Source of the DNA: Podocnemis expansa
Taxonomy: Eukaryota; Chordata; Testudines; Podocnemididae
Assembly: GCA_007922195.1 (NCBI GenBank)
Contig: ML681971.1
Coordinates: 25,183,999 to 25,247,998, forward strand
Direction: 5' to 3'
DNA: 64,000 bases
Every line of letters starts with the position of its first letter. The first letter of the stretch is position 1. The position numbers were made by a program, and so were the translations under genes. The notes under the pieces are model-generated. The model was not told where the DNA came from and made no database searches. It was given only the letters and a program-made list of their open reading frames with translations. Below are positions 42,891 through 56,164 of this stretch, piece by piece.

Positions 42891-45081
42891 TATCACTTTC
42901 AGGAGTGAAGTGAAACATGTTGTAGGCACTCTGGAGGCCTCCCCCCAGAGCAGAACTGGTATACCTGCCGGTGGGGGAGAAGAGGGTGGGATTTCAGGGA
43001 ACTGTGTGTTCCTCACCTCAGGGGAAGGAGCAAGGGCTTCCTGCATGCTGTGTAGCAGAGAATGGAAGGGATGGGCTAGGAGATTCCAGGGCCTAGATCC
43101 AGTGTCTCCATTGCTCTTCCATTCCACGGGTTCACTAGCAGGTTCTCTTGCCCATCCTTGTCCCACCCACTGAGGGCGAGTGAGCACAGCTGACACTTGG
43201 GCAGGGGCCATGCATAGTGTACACTAGCTGTGCAGTCTGCGTTCATCATGGTGGTGCTTCCCGGCATCCAGCCCAGTTGCCTGGCCATGGGAAGTTGGGG
43301 AAGGCTTTGGAGACCACACTTCTGGAGGCAAAGCAGCAGCAGCATGATGCTGGGGAAAGAGCCCTTATTGCTTTGGTTTGCTGAGCTGGTTAGGTTGTAA
43401 ACTCTTCAGGGCAGGGTCCAAATCTTCCTTCCTTGGAGAGACTCATATGCTCGCTGCTGCCTTGTCTAAGGGACTTGATTAGTAAAACTTCCTGGAATTA
43501 ACCACCAGCATGCTAGGATTTGAGGATGTTTTTCCTCGTTGCGTTGCATTAAATTAGAGTGACAACTCTGTGCTGCAGACATTAGATTACACAAAGGGGG
43601 TGACGTCCTAGCTCCTGGGAACTCTTCCCAGAGAGGATAAACAGGTCAATTTGTTGGTGCTTTACAAATCAGCCAGTAGAGGGAGAGCTCAGAGCAGAGT
43701 GCCTGTAACACAGCCCATCTCAAGTGACCTGACTTGGCTAGAATCAAAGCTTCTAAACACACACAAGCTTTCCATAGAAAGTGGAATAATGCAGTTGTTT
43801 TCTGTGGGTCCTAAATGAAATCAGCATCCAAGGCACTCTGGAATCTGGACTCCTGCTTGCTTGAGTGATCGAATGTGTTCACGCAGCACTTTATTTGTAG
43901 GAGTAACTGGTTGGAGAACTTTTTGCAGGAGGTTTTCTAGGTGCAGCAAACTGGTCCCAGTAAATAAACACACATAATTCCCCCCGCCCCCACCCCACAG
44001 GAGGCTAGCACCTCAATGTCTTATTTACTTCTGTATTGAGTTTGCATGTTACTTTGAAATTTGTCTCTCTGTTAGCTTTCAGTGTCCTCTTTTTGGAATG
44101 TATAGTAATAGGCATTTCCCTTTGGGGATCGCTTCCTGGCCAGGAAGCAGAGGACTCATTGCCAAATTCTGCTCTAAACTCTGGTTTCAAGAGAGTCGAG
44201 AACTGTTTGTGATTTAAAACTATATGGTATTTCAGGCTGCACCAGTTTGTTTGCCAAGTAATTTGGATGCCTTCCTTTGATCACCCTGATTATTGAGTCC
44301 CACTATAAAAGATGTACATGATTTTAATGAGGACAAACTGTCCAGCTCATAAAAGATAGCCATGATGAGTGAAATATCTTCTGCCTCTGACAACTCTAAA
44401 GCCTGTGCGGGAGTAATATTAGGCCTGTGGCCTTTGGATTCGGTGACGAATTTGTGCCATTTGCCTCTCTCTAAAGCAGGAAGGATTCTTGGATAGAGGA
44501 ACAAATCATGTTTCTCTTATGCAAAACCCCCAGTCTAAACAATTAAGCCTTGTCCTGCTTTGTGTATTAGTGCAAGTAATGCAGTTCTCCTGGCTGAAAG
44601 TTTTTGTTGAAGACTGTTGACCATAGACTTTTATACAGATAGTCTTGATCTGGGTGGTTCTTTTGCTGTGGAGCTCAAAAAGCATGTCACCTTGCCTATT
44701 TGAAGGGAATGACTACTTTATTTATGCAGCTCCTAAAAGTGTGCCTGACATTGCTTTAGAGAATGAGGAGCAAGACCCAGTCCATAGACTTGAAGAATTT
44801 ACAGTTTAAGGCCAAATTCTTGCAGTTTTATTCAAAAAGAGACATTCTAGAGCCTATATAGAACCCCAACAACTTCAGCAAGCCTTTGTGTGCACAGATC
44901 CTTGTGTTTCACTGATGTCAACAGAAAATTGGACTGCAAGATCAGGGCCTAATTTTAGACACAAGACAATGAGTAATGGAAATAAACACTAGGAAGAGTG
45001 GGGACAGGGATGGGGAAGAATAAAAATTTCAACGTTGCATCCTGGTTGATCACTTAAAGTAAACACTTAACACCCATTTTA

Positions 45082-45230
45082 ATTTATTTATTGCATGAGC
45101 TTTTGTGGGAGAAAATTTTCTCCATGAAGGCTCATACAATAAATAAATTTGTTAGTCTCTAAGTGCTACAGGACTCCTTGTTTGTTTTACTGAACTAGAC
45201 TAACATGGCTGCCCCTTTGGAACTTGGCAC
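45082..45230. mobile_element. Penelope-like arm pair, short foldback
   Basis: TTTATTGCATGAGCTTTTGT and its inverse (AAGGCTCATACAATAAATAA) meet at about 45117. The right end has GACTCCTTGTTTGTTTTACT and GACTAACATGGCTGCCCCTT, the outer end of this family. The middle part of the arms has been deleted. Confidence 0.7.
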
Positions 45231-47689
45231 CCATTTTAATGAATCCCTCCATTTGTATGAAATAGGTGACATGGAAGAAATGAGTTTGAAAGAGGGATGA
45301 TCTGCTCATTATTTAAAGAGACATGCAAGCAGGGACCGTGGATGCCATCTTGTGTCACTTGGTAATGACTCTTGGGCTGGGTATGCTGAGAAAGACCTTG
45401 CAGACTAAAGGATTGGAGAAAACATGTTGCCATTAGATAATGAGAGATGCAGTTGAACACATTACAAAAAATTCTGAATGAATGGTGTTTCATTGCCTAA
45501 AATAGTCTTGTACTATATTGTATATTATTATAAGGCCCTGTGGATGACATAATAAATTATGACAGGCAAAACTCCCGTTGAATCTGGCCTGAATTTTATC
45601 AACGTACTGTAAGATCAAGCCCCAAGTCTTGCAGTGGAATGAAATAATGAAATTGCACTTCACAGTTAAAAAAAATCTATATACAATAGAGTGAAGAATT
45701 TCAGCATTGCATTGTAGTGGTTGTACACTGAGGAATGTATAGATTAGACAATGGAAGAGATGTAAATGTCTATTATAAATGTCAGTGTGCTTACAGAAAC
45801 ACAATGCATGTCATATTTATGCATAGCTCTGGAACCAATTCCCACTGAAGGCAATAAAAAAACTTCCATTGGAAGTTTTCAATGGCATTTAAACTACTAA
45901 GTATCTTACAGTGCAAATGTGGCCCTGTTAGCCCTTAACAGTGTACATGACCTCCAGGAAGGCAAAAACATATCACCTTTTTGATTCAGAGCTACAGTAC
46001 TATGGATGGTGGGGACCATTGCATCTAGGAAGGAATTTCAGTCAGACGTAATGTAATTTCCAACAAAATTAACTTGACCTATCTAGCAAAGTTTGGGGTA
46101 GTTGTGAGTAAATAGGCTACTACACTAGAACTGCATACAGAGCCTAAGATTTTGGTCACATACACATAAAATTTTTATAGAAAACCTTTGTGAGCTATTT
46201 TTGATAAAATCTCAGGCTGGCTTGTCTGATCAATCTGCAAAATTGTGTTGATTCAGAATATTAACACTTGCAGCAAGGAAACGCACCGCAGTACTATGCT
46301 CACAAGAGAAAATCCTATGATTCTGTGGCTAAACAAAATGGGGGATATGGAACTGCTCAGAGCTGAGTGGCTTTTTCCCCAACAATGTGCCAAAGCCAGA
46401 GATGGAATCTCACAATTCTCAGTGGATACTACACAGCATGTATTGTTCAATACAATGTCTTTAAAGAACTTGCATTGAGAAATTTAAATGAGTTTTCCTG
46501 GTAGAAGTGGGGCCCTATAATGATGTAATATGTTTGCATAGAACTGTGTGGATCTCCTGGTACTACAAAATCTCTCTAAAATGTATATTAAGAAGGAGAA
46601 TAATCTCTATACTCCAAGCAAAAAGCCAGAAATTCAAATGTCTCAAAAATGTGCTTGGAGGCATATATGCTTTCCCCTTAGTATTGCAATGGCATTTTCA
46701 GCATTAATTTAAGGAGGTATTGCATTACCAAAGATTCCTTTGTGGATAATGTGCTTAATATTTATGGAGAAATGTACAGCTAAATCTGATTGTCATTGAG
46801 GTTGCTTAAAAACCGTGTATAGGAATCAAGATCCTGGTCACAACAGTGATCTGAAAAGATATTAAACATAAATCACTTTTTTCAATCTATTTATAATATG
46901 AAAAGATTGGATTTTTGTCTTGTGAAGAAGAGATGTGGAAGCTGTTATGCGGGGAAAGACTATGGTACTGTTGATGAAAATTTCAGTGACAGGTCAGAGA
47001 AGTAGCATTCTGTGTTTGACAGACTTTCAAACCACAGAGAGAATCTGGTTATAATATGTTAAATTACTCCCTGGTATATGGTGCAATTGAAATCTCACTC
47101 AGAACCCAGTAGAGTCAATAGGAATCTGGCTGTTGATTTTAGTGGGGTCTTCTACTGGCTGAATAGTGTTGACTTCTCTACCTATGCTTAAAGAGACTCT
47201 TCCCCAGGAACATATTTTATTTCTGTCTTACAGGACTCTAGTTTTACTTCATTTAATTATGTAAATTATTGGCTTAAAAGCTTCTGAAGAACATTAAATT
47301 GTGGGCAAAGTGTGTATCCCACAAATATAAACTTCAGATCATGTCCTATGTTTCCAAGGACATGTCTAAACTTCAGAATGCTAGGTGAAATTTCACCCCT
47401 GTGCAGAGGGGTCACACATGTAAATTCCTCTGAAACCCTCCTCAGTCTTAAGTGGTGATTGGATCTTGTGCAGGCACCAGATCTGCAAGTGACACTGTAA
47501 TTGGTTTTTGTCATTGGAATTCACTCTGGCAAACAAAACACTTAAGTTCAACAGAAGCATCCCCAATCTCTTCCATATCAGTTTGGATAATTTAGTTATA
47601 CTCGCCTTAAAAAGTGAACATCCACATTTTAACCACTAGTGATTGCTTTCACTGAAATGACTGGGCTAGAGATTTTATCTGCGTGACTC
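45231..47689. other. Intergenic, no gene recognised
   Basis: AT-rich unique sequence. I see no bounded transposon and no exon. Confidence 0.6.
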
Positions 47690-48010
47690 CAATTCGTGGG
47701 AAGCATGGGCATTGCTGGCTCTGGGCCTGCAGGGTACAGGCCCTGCATCGCCCTGGCCATGCCCTGGATCCAGCTTCAGCTGCCTGCTGCTGGCCGGCAG
47801 TGGTAAGAGATGAATTTGGGCTGGGGCCACCTGCTGCGCCTGGCTGGCAATGCAGCAGTAGAAGCCAGATCTGGTTCTGGGCTGCTTACCAGCAGCAACT
47901 GGGGCCAAATTGGGCCCCAAAGCCAGATCAGGCCCCAGAGCCAGATTGGCCTCTGGGTGGGGCAGGGCCTGGGCCCCAACCCTTTTTGGGGGGCAGCAAC
48001 GCTTCTGGTC
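47690..48010. repeat. GC-rich insertion of unknown type
   Basis: A 320-base GC-rich island in AT-rich DNA has low CpG content and CTGGGGCC- and GCCAGAT-type words. Two units GGCCCCAAAGCCAGATCA and GGCCCCAGAGCCAGATTG sit in tandem near 47914-47950. I find no clear ends. It could be a transposon interior, a relative of the GC-rich centre of the foldback element, or a local duplication. Confidence 0.4.
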
Positions 48011-48767
48011 AGACGTACTGATAGGTTGTATGACACTGACCAAAGATTCTCTCTCATCCGTGGGCTTGGTTTGATTTAATATGAGATAGTATCTTCATTC
48101 TCCTCTCTATGATTGCGAAGAGTCAGAATTAAGCTCTTTAAATGTTGTTGTTTTTCTTTGAGCAATATCTGGGATATTCTTGCTATCTTTGTGTGGTTTC
48201 CTAATAAGCAGCTGTAATTCTGCTCAGTGTGCTGTATGCTGGGAACTGCTATGACTAAGTGAACCAGGTTTTTTTTAAAGATGCAAACAGGTTCCAGTTT
48301 GCACTCCTTGCTCTCAATCCTTCTGAGCTTCCACAACCACTAGTGCCTGCCCTGCCTTAAGAGTCAGCTCACGGAACAGCATCTGTGTTCATAATTTAGT
48401 GTATTTCAACCTGCTTGAAAGCTATGTGCTCTATATAGTGGAATGTTTTCTACTAAAATCTGCTATGCCACTATCCATTTCTTTTATGACCCCCTCACTT
48501 TCTTGCAATTCTCTTCCCATTCCTTCAGCTGCACCTCTTGGCTTTTCCAGTTATTGGATTATCTTGAACCCAGCGCTTTTCCTTCTTAATCAGCCTTAAT
48601 GAAAATCTACAGGGTAAGCAGAAGTCAAATCTCAGAGAGATTTTTCAATGCACATTTCTTCCTCCCACTCCTATATTCCTTTGACCTCCTGATACGTGAT
48701 GGCACAAAATGTACGCGGGGGGTGGGTGATAGAATTCAAAGATTGGAAGAGATTTGGAGTCAGGAAG

Positions 48768-48850
48768 TCTGAATTCTTTTTCTGACTCTACCACTAACTG
48801 TAAGATGGACATTGGGCAGGTTCCTTCACCACTCTGTATCTTCATTTTTC
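48768..48850 (+). repeat. MIR-like SINE fragment
   Basis: TTTTTCTGACTCTACCACTA, ATTGGGCAGGTTCCTTCACC and ATCTTCATTTTTCCC follow the MIR order. Confidence 0.5.
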
Positions 48851-49109
48851 CCTCTTGTCCTGCACTCTAAACTATATACTTTGAGATCCTCTGATAATAG
48901 ATAGGACTCTCATCATATGCATACTGTACCATGTCAGTATGTCCATATAAATTTTTAAAAGCCAATAATAAAGGTTTCAACCAAACTGATTCATCAGCAG
49001 ATTAAAAGTAACATTGAAACAGACTGTCATGTCTTCCCCTTATCTGTCTGCCTTGGGTGTATTATTGACATAATGTTTGGGTGCTACACAACTCCCGTGT
49101 GCAGTCGGA

Positions 49110-49245
49110 TAGTAACATTATCCCCATTTTACAAATAGGAGACTGAGGCACAGAGAGACCAGGTGACTTAGGCTCTGTGGTGCTTTGTACATTGCATGCA
49201 CTTGGCTCTCCCAAGACCAAGTCTGGAGGCCTAGTCACTGAACTA
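49110..49245 (-). repeat. MIR SINE, reverse orientation
   Basis: CATTATCCCCATTTTACAAA, GAGACTGAGGCACAGAGAGA and CCAGGTGACTT are the reversed MIR core; the tRNA-like end is diverged. Confidence 0.7.
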
Positions 49246-49852
49246 GCCTTCCTTTAAATATTTGGTGCCTCATCAAGGAAAGCAAAGGCACTCTGGATAA
49301 AAGCAGGATTCATGAAACAAGAAGAACTCCTGAGAGATGTATTGAAATCCTGCAAGCGTTCCCAGAGCTGATGGTTTTACGAGCAGTTGCAGAAAAAGAC
49401 GCTAATCTTTCTTTGCTGATTCCAGGCTCCGTAAGCTCAGCCAATTTACTACCCTAGCCTGTACTGCAGGATGTAACATTATTAAAGGGTTAACCCAAGT
49501 AAAGGGGGGTGGGGGGATAAGTGTAAAATGATTCATAAGGCTGCTGTGGTTTTCTTCTAAAATTAGAATTTACTGTGGTAATCACAACTAACGTTTTGGC
49601 TCTCTGCAACATCCTTCTCAGAATGAAAAAAGAAAATTGAACAGGCCATCATAAAGAGTGTACGTAACTGAGTTAATCATATTTATTACATTTAATCAAA
49701 AGTTGATTCAGCTAAATTTATTCCATATGATTGCCGTGCTGTTCACATGATAAATTCCTACTTGAAGCCAGTGGGGAGGGTCTGTAAATACTTTACTTTT
49801 AAACAGGGGAAGGTTCAAATTTTGTGGCGTTACACATTAGTGGCACTAATTT

Positions 49853-49975
49853 GCATTAAAAAAACCAACAAGGAATCATGTGGCACTTCGTCTTAAAGTT
49901 CCACATGACTCCTTGCTGGTTTTTGTTTGTTTGTTTGCTGGACTAGACTGACACGGCTATCCCTTTGGAAATTGA
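49853..49975. mobile_element. Penelope-like arm pair, short foldback
   Basis: ACAAGGAATCATGTGGCACT is inverted as GTTCCACATGACTCCTTG. The right end carries GACTAGACTGACACGGCTAT and CCCTTTGGAAATTG, the outer end of this family. Everything between the outer arm tips has been lost. Confidence 0.7.
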
Positions 49976-50377
49976 CTAATTTGCATATACTGTTTTGAGC
50001 ATTAGATGTACATCCTCAGGGATATTTACTGTATATAGATGATATTCTGCTGCAGCATTAATTTAGTTTTGTGTTTTTCCCTGTGCAGAAAATCAGCACA
50101 ACACAGGCACCAATTTATGTCCTAGTTTGAGGGCTTTGGTTGGCTGGGAAGCGTGGGAGAGGCCCATGGCTGGCTCTCTGCACAAGGGAGAATTTCATCC
50201 TTCTCCATTCACCCAGCAATTGACTTCGCATTAGCAGACTAGGCCCCAGTTAACTCCATATGTCCAGGGCTCTTATTTTGACTGGTTGCACTTGCAAAGC
50301 AAGAGTTTAAAGCTGTAAATCCTTTGGGGTAGGAATTCTTACTTGGAGGGGGTGGGAAAGGTGACTATCATGTAAAT
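49976..50377. other. Intergenic, nothing recognised
   Basis: Unique sequence between two transposable elements. Confidence 0.55.
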
Positions 50378-50868
50378 CAGGTGTAGGCAACCCCTACAGG
50401 TGCCCCCAACAGTGGCATCTGAGCCCATTCAGAGTGGCACGCAGCACCCTCTGCAGTACCACAGAAACTGCCACTCCTGCCACCGAAAGCCACTCTGGGT
50501 GGCCTCCTTCAGGTGCATCTGGGACACAGGGGGTCCCCCCATGCCTACACCTTCACGTGACACAGCCCAGTGTGGCTCCTCTCTAGTGTGATGCTCCCTA
50601 AAGGAGCCACTCCAGGCAGCCTCCTTCTGCAACATGGCTGGGAACCCATGAAAGGAGCTGCTTCTTTTTGTGACATTCCTGGGGACCCCTGTCACTTTGA
50701 ATGACTTCTTTCTGTGGCATGCCTGGGGAAGCATTGCCACTCCCGCCATGACTACTGCTGAATTTTCAGGCAGCTGCCACATTTTGGCAGCAGAGGGGGC
50801 TGCCGGCACCAGCTGAGGGTTGAGGAGAAAGGACCGGCACAGGGGTTGGTAAAGGTGGCTGACCCCTG
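50378..50868. mobile_element. hAT non-autonomous element, 491 bp
   Basis: The ends CAGGTGTAGGCAACCCCTAC and CCAACCCCTG/GGCTGACCCCTG-type sequence are inverted: the right end reads CAGGGGTCAGCCACC on the minus strand. Perfect 8-base duplications ATGTAAAT flank it (50370-50377, 50869-50876), diagnostic of hAT. It is GC-richer than its flanks and has no transposase frame. Confidence 0.88.
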
Positions 50869-50876
50869 ATGTAAAT

Positions 50877-51814
50877 TCTCCAGTGGAGGTAGTGATTTAC
50901 TCTGAGCAAAGAGATGTTCTGTGTAAAATCCAGACTCCAAGTTTTAGTGCCGTATAGACTTTATGCTCTAATAATAGCAATATAGTATTAATTTCAGCCT
51001 GAACTTTCTCCCCCCTGTATAACCAAACCTATAAAACCTGTCTGACTCAGGCCTTATTACCAGTGCCCTAAGAAATGCTTGTATGCAAACTGTATCCTTG
51101 TCTTGCTGATTGAATCTGCCTGGCTTGGTAATAATCACACTGTACTTTCAGGATAGGGTTCAAACATCTAACATGATTTTCTGACTCTCCTGTGCAAGAG
51201 AGTCTATCTCCCACACTCTTAAACGTGATTCACAGCATTGTAGAGTCAGAGAAAAACTGGGTCCATTGTCCTTAGTGTATTATTGCTCTCAATACTGAGG
51301 GGTTCATTTGAAGCAGGCCAGAGGCACCCTTCTGGTTCTGGATCCAAAGTTGGGGGGGAGGGGGAGGAGAATGTATTCAGAACGAGGGTGTTTGATTGGT
51401 CCCACTGTATAAAAAGGAGCCAGTCTGACCCAAACTTGGCTGAAGTCTGGTGGTGGTTGGAAGCAGAGCTTTGATCTAGATCCATCTCAGAGTGCATTTG
51501 CTGTATCTTCCCTTGGTTCTTCTCATGGTACATGCTGAAGGAATGTATTGTGCTCTCTCACCCAGTTGCTGGCTCTTTATTTGTTGTGCGATGAGAAGCT
51601 AGTTCAGTATAATGACTACTTCTTATATAAAGGTGTTTTCCATTGCTGCTTCATGCTCATAGTAGGCAGAACTGGGAATGCGTGGCTTCTGGACCCCACC
51701 TAGAATTCTTAAAGTTAATGAAGGTTCTCGTCCTCTTTGTTGAAATAATGTTCTGCCAAGTCTTGGGGCAGAGGTTGTCTGCCTCTTCTGTAACTTGAGT
51801 GTGTTGCTGGTATT
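50877..51814. other. Intergenic, nothing recognised
   Basis: Unique sequence. No exon or bounded repeat. Confidence 0.55.

Positions 51815-51855
<41 letters not shown>
51815..51855 (+). repeat. AAG microsatellite
   Basis: About 13 AAG units in tandem. It is a simple repeat; the polylysine-like frame across it is not a gene. Confidence 0.97.
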
Positions 51856-54800
51856 TCTCCTCTGAAAAGAGGATTCAAGCAACACAAACATGCTTCTTTC
51901 AAGTTGTGTTAGAATTCTTCCTCACTGAATGTCAAATTCACTACGTTAATCTTCCCTTAAAACCTACTGCTTCCACAAAGCCTCTCTGTATCGATACAAC
52001 AAAGACAATTATATACTTTGTGGGGGCAGGGGGAACAGCTGAAATGTTTGAGACTGGGCTGTCAGCTGAATTTATTATGTGTCTGAACTATATTGTCTAC
52101 CTATTTTTTTAATTCTAAGCCCTTATGACAGGAGGTCACTTCTTCTTTTATATACTGTACAGTACTGAGCCCACTGATGGGACTATATTAAATACTAAAA
52201 ATGATTAATGGCAATCTATAAATAAGAGCACACACTGCTATTTTGGTTAGAGAGCCATAAAATAGATACAACAATACAATCTTGTGGCCTGCTCCTGGTG
52301 AAATCAGTTATGTAAGTGGGTGGGGTTCCAACTAGTGCACTATGCACTTGTGCAGTCAAAAAGTCACCTCTCCTGGGGTCTGGATGATCAAGGAAAGGCT
52401 ATTCCAAAATAATTCTATATGAAATGGTAGTCTCAAACTTCTCTCCAGGCTTTGCTGCACTTAGGATTCCTTCCTTCCTTCAGGGTCTGTCTGTCACAGG
52501 CCTTAGCTTCCCTCTTCAGGAGGCTACTTTCACCTCCCTTAGATTGCGAGCACAGTATAATGAGTTACACCTACTCCAGTAAGTAGCTGTGATTAATCTT
52601 CAGGGTTTGAACTCTTGCTAACACAGCAGGGGCAGTGGAAAATTTTGCCCCTCTGTTACAAATGGCAAAACCCCCATCAATTGTAATGTAAGCAGCATTG
52701 AACCCTTATTCTGCATAGTGCCCTTCAGACAAACCACTTTCCAAAAGGCTTTAGAGTCACTGCTTTGAAAACCCCAAACTGGAAACCCACCACACATGGC
52801 TAGGCTGAAAGAGATTTTCAACTGTTGTCTGGAAGGCAGATGGCTGGAAAAATTGGGGTTTGGGTAGGGTTTGGTTCTCCACCCCCCCCCCCATGTCGAT
52901 TAAAACAAAAATTGTCTTGACCAATTCAACTAAATCTTTTTTTGAATTCTTCAATCAGAAGTCATTAAAGAAAACTTTGCTTAATAACTCCCCCAAACTT
53001 TAGCAGGAGTTGCTGAAGGACACAGCAGTCTCTCTTGGATGACAGGCACCACCAGTGGGAAGGCTCCTGTGCCAAGGGTAGTGAGTTTGCATGGAGGACA
53101 GAGGGCAAGGCATGGGTAGACAAGCAGGAATAAGGTAGAACAAGAAAGAAACTATACCAGTGAGTGAGGTTGTAAAGGTTCAAAAAACAGACTGTCAGCT
53201 TAGATCATGACTGAACAGGCGAGTGAATGAAGATTTATTTAAAAACACAACTTAACTGTTCAGGTTTCCAATACAATGTATATGCAATCAAGTAAACTGG
53301 TCACACATTGTATTAAGGTTTTATTTATACAGGGCTAATAACTGATGTTTTCATAAATGGTAAGTCAACTGCTAGCATCCAGTAACTCAAAATGTGCTTA
53401 AAAGCTCAAACCTTGAACAGCACCCTACTCCTCTCTTGTCATGCTTATAACACGTACCATTAACCACTTATAAATTAAACCTCCACATAAATGAGGGGGT
53501 GGGAAGTTTAAATGTTGGATGTGCCATCCCAGGCAAAAAATGTTGTACATGAACATTAACACTGTGTACAAATTCTGTAAAAACCAGCATTGACTTCCCT
53601 GAAGAAGTCTCCAGAACCCAAGGATCAGGCCCCACAAGAAGTAGTGAGCCGAAATAGTACCATTCCCCATGGCAGATCTCCTGTGGAAATCCTGGTAAAC
53701 AGCAGAGAAAGGAAGATCCAGTGCTGATGAGATGCTTCTGTGTCCAGAACATGAATTTCTACAGCAAATGAAGCCACGCCAGCTAAGATGGAAGAATTTG
53801 CAGAGCCCAACTGGAAGAGAAATGAGAAAATAATGAATTACTCAGATTGACTGTTTCTAAACATGCCTAGATTAATGTGCAAAGTCTTTTCCATAATGTA
53901 GAAGGCATGAAATAAATCCTGCACTGTGAGAATAATGAGGGAATCAATAGGATTATGAGGTTAGGGCTAGAGTAAACCTGAATGACAGCTGCAAAATAAA
54001 TTTTATTTGGAGGACATGGCTGAGGTTAAATGAAACATCATAAATAATTCCAAGTATTTGGAGGGGGCGGGGAATAGTCCTTACGTCTCTGACTAACAGC
54101 AGCCCCCATGATCACTGAATCTGTCCAGTTTGTACCAGTCTCCTGCTTTCTAGAACAGCAAGACATATGTGGAATCCCAGACTTGGTTCTGGGCTTTTTT
54201 TTACAATTGTTAGGTCTCCTCTGTCCACCTGTTATCAGCTTGCACTTGGAAGACCTGGTACTATGTGTGAGGATAAATGAATCGGCCAGTATCCTTTTAA
54301 ACATTTTGTGAACCATCTGTGGTTCTCACTGTGTTTTGTGCATTTAGAAGCTGCCTGTATCCAATCAGAGCAGCAGAGTGTATACATGTTAGACCTTGTG
54401 TTTGGTAAATACAGTTATTTGCACCTCATTGGAGTCACAGGTTTCTTTGCAGTAGTATTGTTTGTGTTAAGAGCAAAAGACTACCAGGTGGTAGTGAGAG
54501 AAGCTGTGGTTCTCATTTTCCTCCATTTTCAGTTCTCCACTTGATCTAGAGAGACCTGCTTTCCACCCACCCCAGCATCCTACTTATCTGTTAAAAGATG
54601 ACATCAAGAATCGCTAGCGGAAGCCATCCACAGAGCAAAACTTGTTTTACTGGCCTTACAAAATGCGGGAACCGTGTTATGTAGTCTTCTTGGGTGCTGT
54701 CTATTGGCCTGGATTTTGCTTTGTTTCCTCTTGCAAGACTGAGGGACTCACTCTGAAGGCCCCTCCTGCTTCCGCTTCCCCCCAGCAGTCCCTCTACGCA

Positions 54801-55262
54801 TGCTTTGGAAAACAATCTTACAAAGCAGATGCCTCCGAAGATAACAAAGAATGTTTATTTTCCTAATAATTAGGTCCTTTTGCTTTCCGAAGTGGGGAGA
54901 TTTGAAATTCAGCCCTGTGAGGTCCACTCCAAAATGCTGTGCAACCCAGATGCTTCTCCACCCAATGACTATGCTGTGTTGTAAGGACTTGCCGTTCAAA
55001 ATTGCTGTCTGAACATGTTGCCTGGTGTGCCCACTAAGAACTACTGCATCTGTTTTCCCTCATATTAAGTGTGTGACCAATAGCTCTGTTCTGGCTGCAG
55101 AAAGCAAGCTGACAATAAATACTCTCAAGAGGGGAGGAGGGAAGTGAAGAAAAAGACATAAAAAGTCATTCCAGCAGCAAAAGAGGTGTTAGCTTCTCCA
55201 GGCTGATATTGTTGGTAGACTTTGAGGTTGGGAGGACACTGACCTCTGTGCTAAGCCTTCAG
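51856..55262. other. Intergenic, no gene recognised
   Basis: Mostly unique sequence with a C run near 52883. No exon pattern with splice sites and domain content was found, and there is no clearly bounded transposon. Confidence 0.55.
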
Positions 55263-55624
55263 GGCTGTGTTCACACACAGGCATTATTTTGATACAAGTT
55301 GTGTCAAAACAACTTGTATCGAAATAATGCCTTATTTCGAAATAACTTTATTCGAATTAACAGTTTGTTAATTCGAATTAAGGAAAAAAGCTCAAAGCGA
55401 AATAGCAGTTTCAGGCAACAGTTATTGCGAAACAAGTCACTGTTGTTTCGAAACAACATGTTCGGACGGCATTGTTTCGAAACAATCATTTTGAAACAAC
55501 ATTGTTTCGTGCCCACATGGGGTTTAGGTTGTTTCAAAACAACCGTGTGTCATGTGAACAGGGTATTTCTTATTTTGAAACAACCTCTGTTGTTTCGAAA
55601 TAAGAGTGCTGTGTGAACACAGCC
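55263..55624. mobile_element. Foldback MITE, 362 bp
   Basis: Ends GGCTGTGTTCACACAC and GTGTGAACACAGCC are near-perfect inverted repeats, flanked by CAG on both sides (55260-55262, 55625-55627). The interior is made of TTGTTTCGAAACAA variants, AACTTGTATCGAAATAATG-type words and a TTCGAATTAA / TTAATTCGAA dyad. It is the same family as 39835-40661 but lacks the GC-rich centre. Confidence 0.85.
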
Positions 55625-55627
55625 CAG

Positions 55628-56164
55628 GATGTGAACCTGGCACCTCAGTTTGATGACTGAGGGCACTCAGTACCATACAGGATCAGATATCTGTCTGAGA
55701 GACTCTGGAGTTCTGTGCAGAAGGTCTGCCAGTTTTCTGAGCCTTGTTTTTTTTATTTTTTTCAGAGAGGCTTTAGATTAAAAATAATTTATTTTAAAAA
55801 GTCCTTTATCATGGGCAAGGGCACTCTTATTTGTGCTGAATAACACCCAACTCTCAGAGTAGTCCCATCTCAATCAACTTTTGGAGTAAGGTGCTGCTAA
55901 ATTCATTACTGTTCATTGATTTGATTTGATACTGCTCATTTCCTGTTGGCATTCAACTCAGGCAACGAAAAATGAGTAGTTGCCTGTAGTTTTCAAAGCA
56001 GCCTGGGTTATTTAGACAATAGATATAGAACTTACTATTAGTCTCAAGATGTGATATGTCTAATTCCCTCGGATTGTATCAACACTCTTTTAGCTAGTTT
56101 CTAATCACTTTCATTTCCTAGTTGTTATGAATCAGAAGAACACTCCCATGTCCTTTGGATTCCA
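55628..56164. other. Intergenic, nothing recognised
   Basis: Unique AT-rich sequence. Confidence 0.55.

Larger units (their letters stand above)
41641..45081. other. Intergenic with old SINE pieces
   Basis: Two MIR-related copies are listed separately (42180-42400, 42766-42890). A CTCF-like CCAGTAGAGGGAG lies at 43673-43685. Open frames here are short and domain-free. Confidence 0.6.

Noticed and set aside
47683..48079. Overlapping frames in the GC-rich insertion
   Set aside because: They follow tandem CTGGGGC-type words and appear on both strands, so no protein is called.
51795..52112. Polylysine-containing open frame
   Set aside because: It is the AAG microsatellite read as codons, with no domain after it.
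53468..53752. Minus-strand frame of 94 codons
   Set aside because: Overlaps two other frames, no recognisable family and no promoter or splice pattern.
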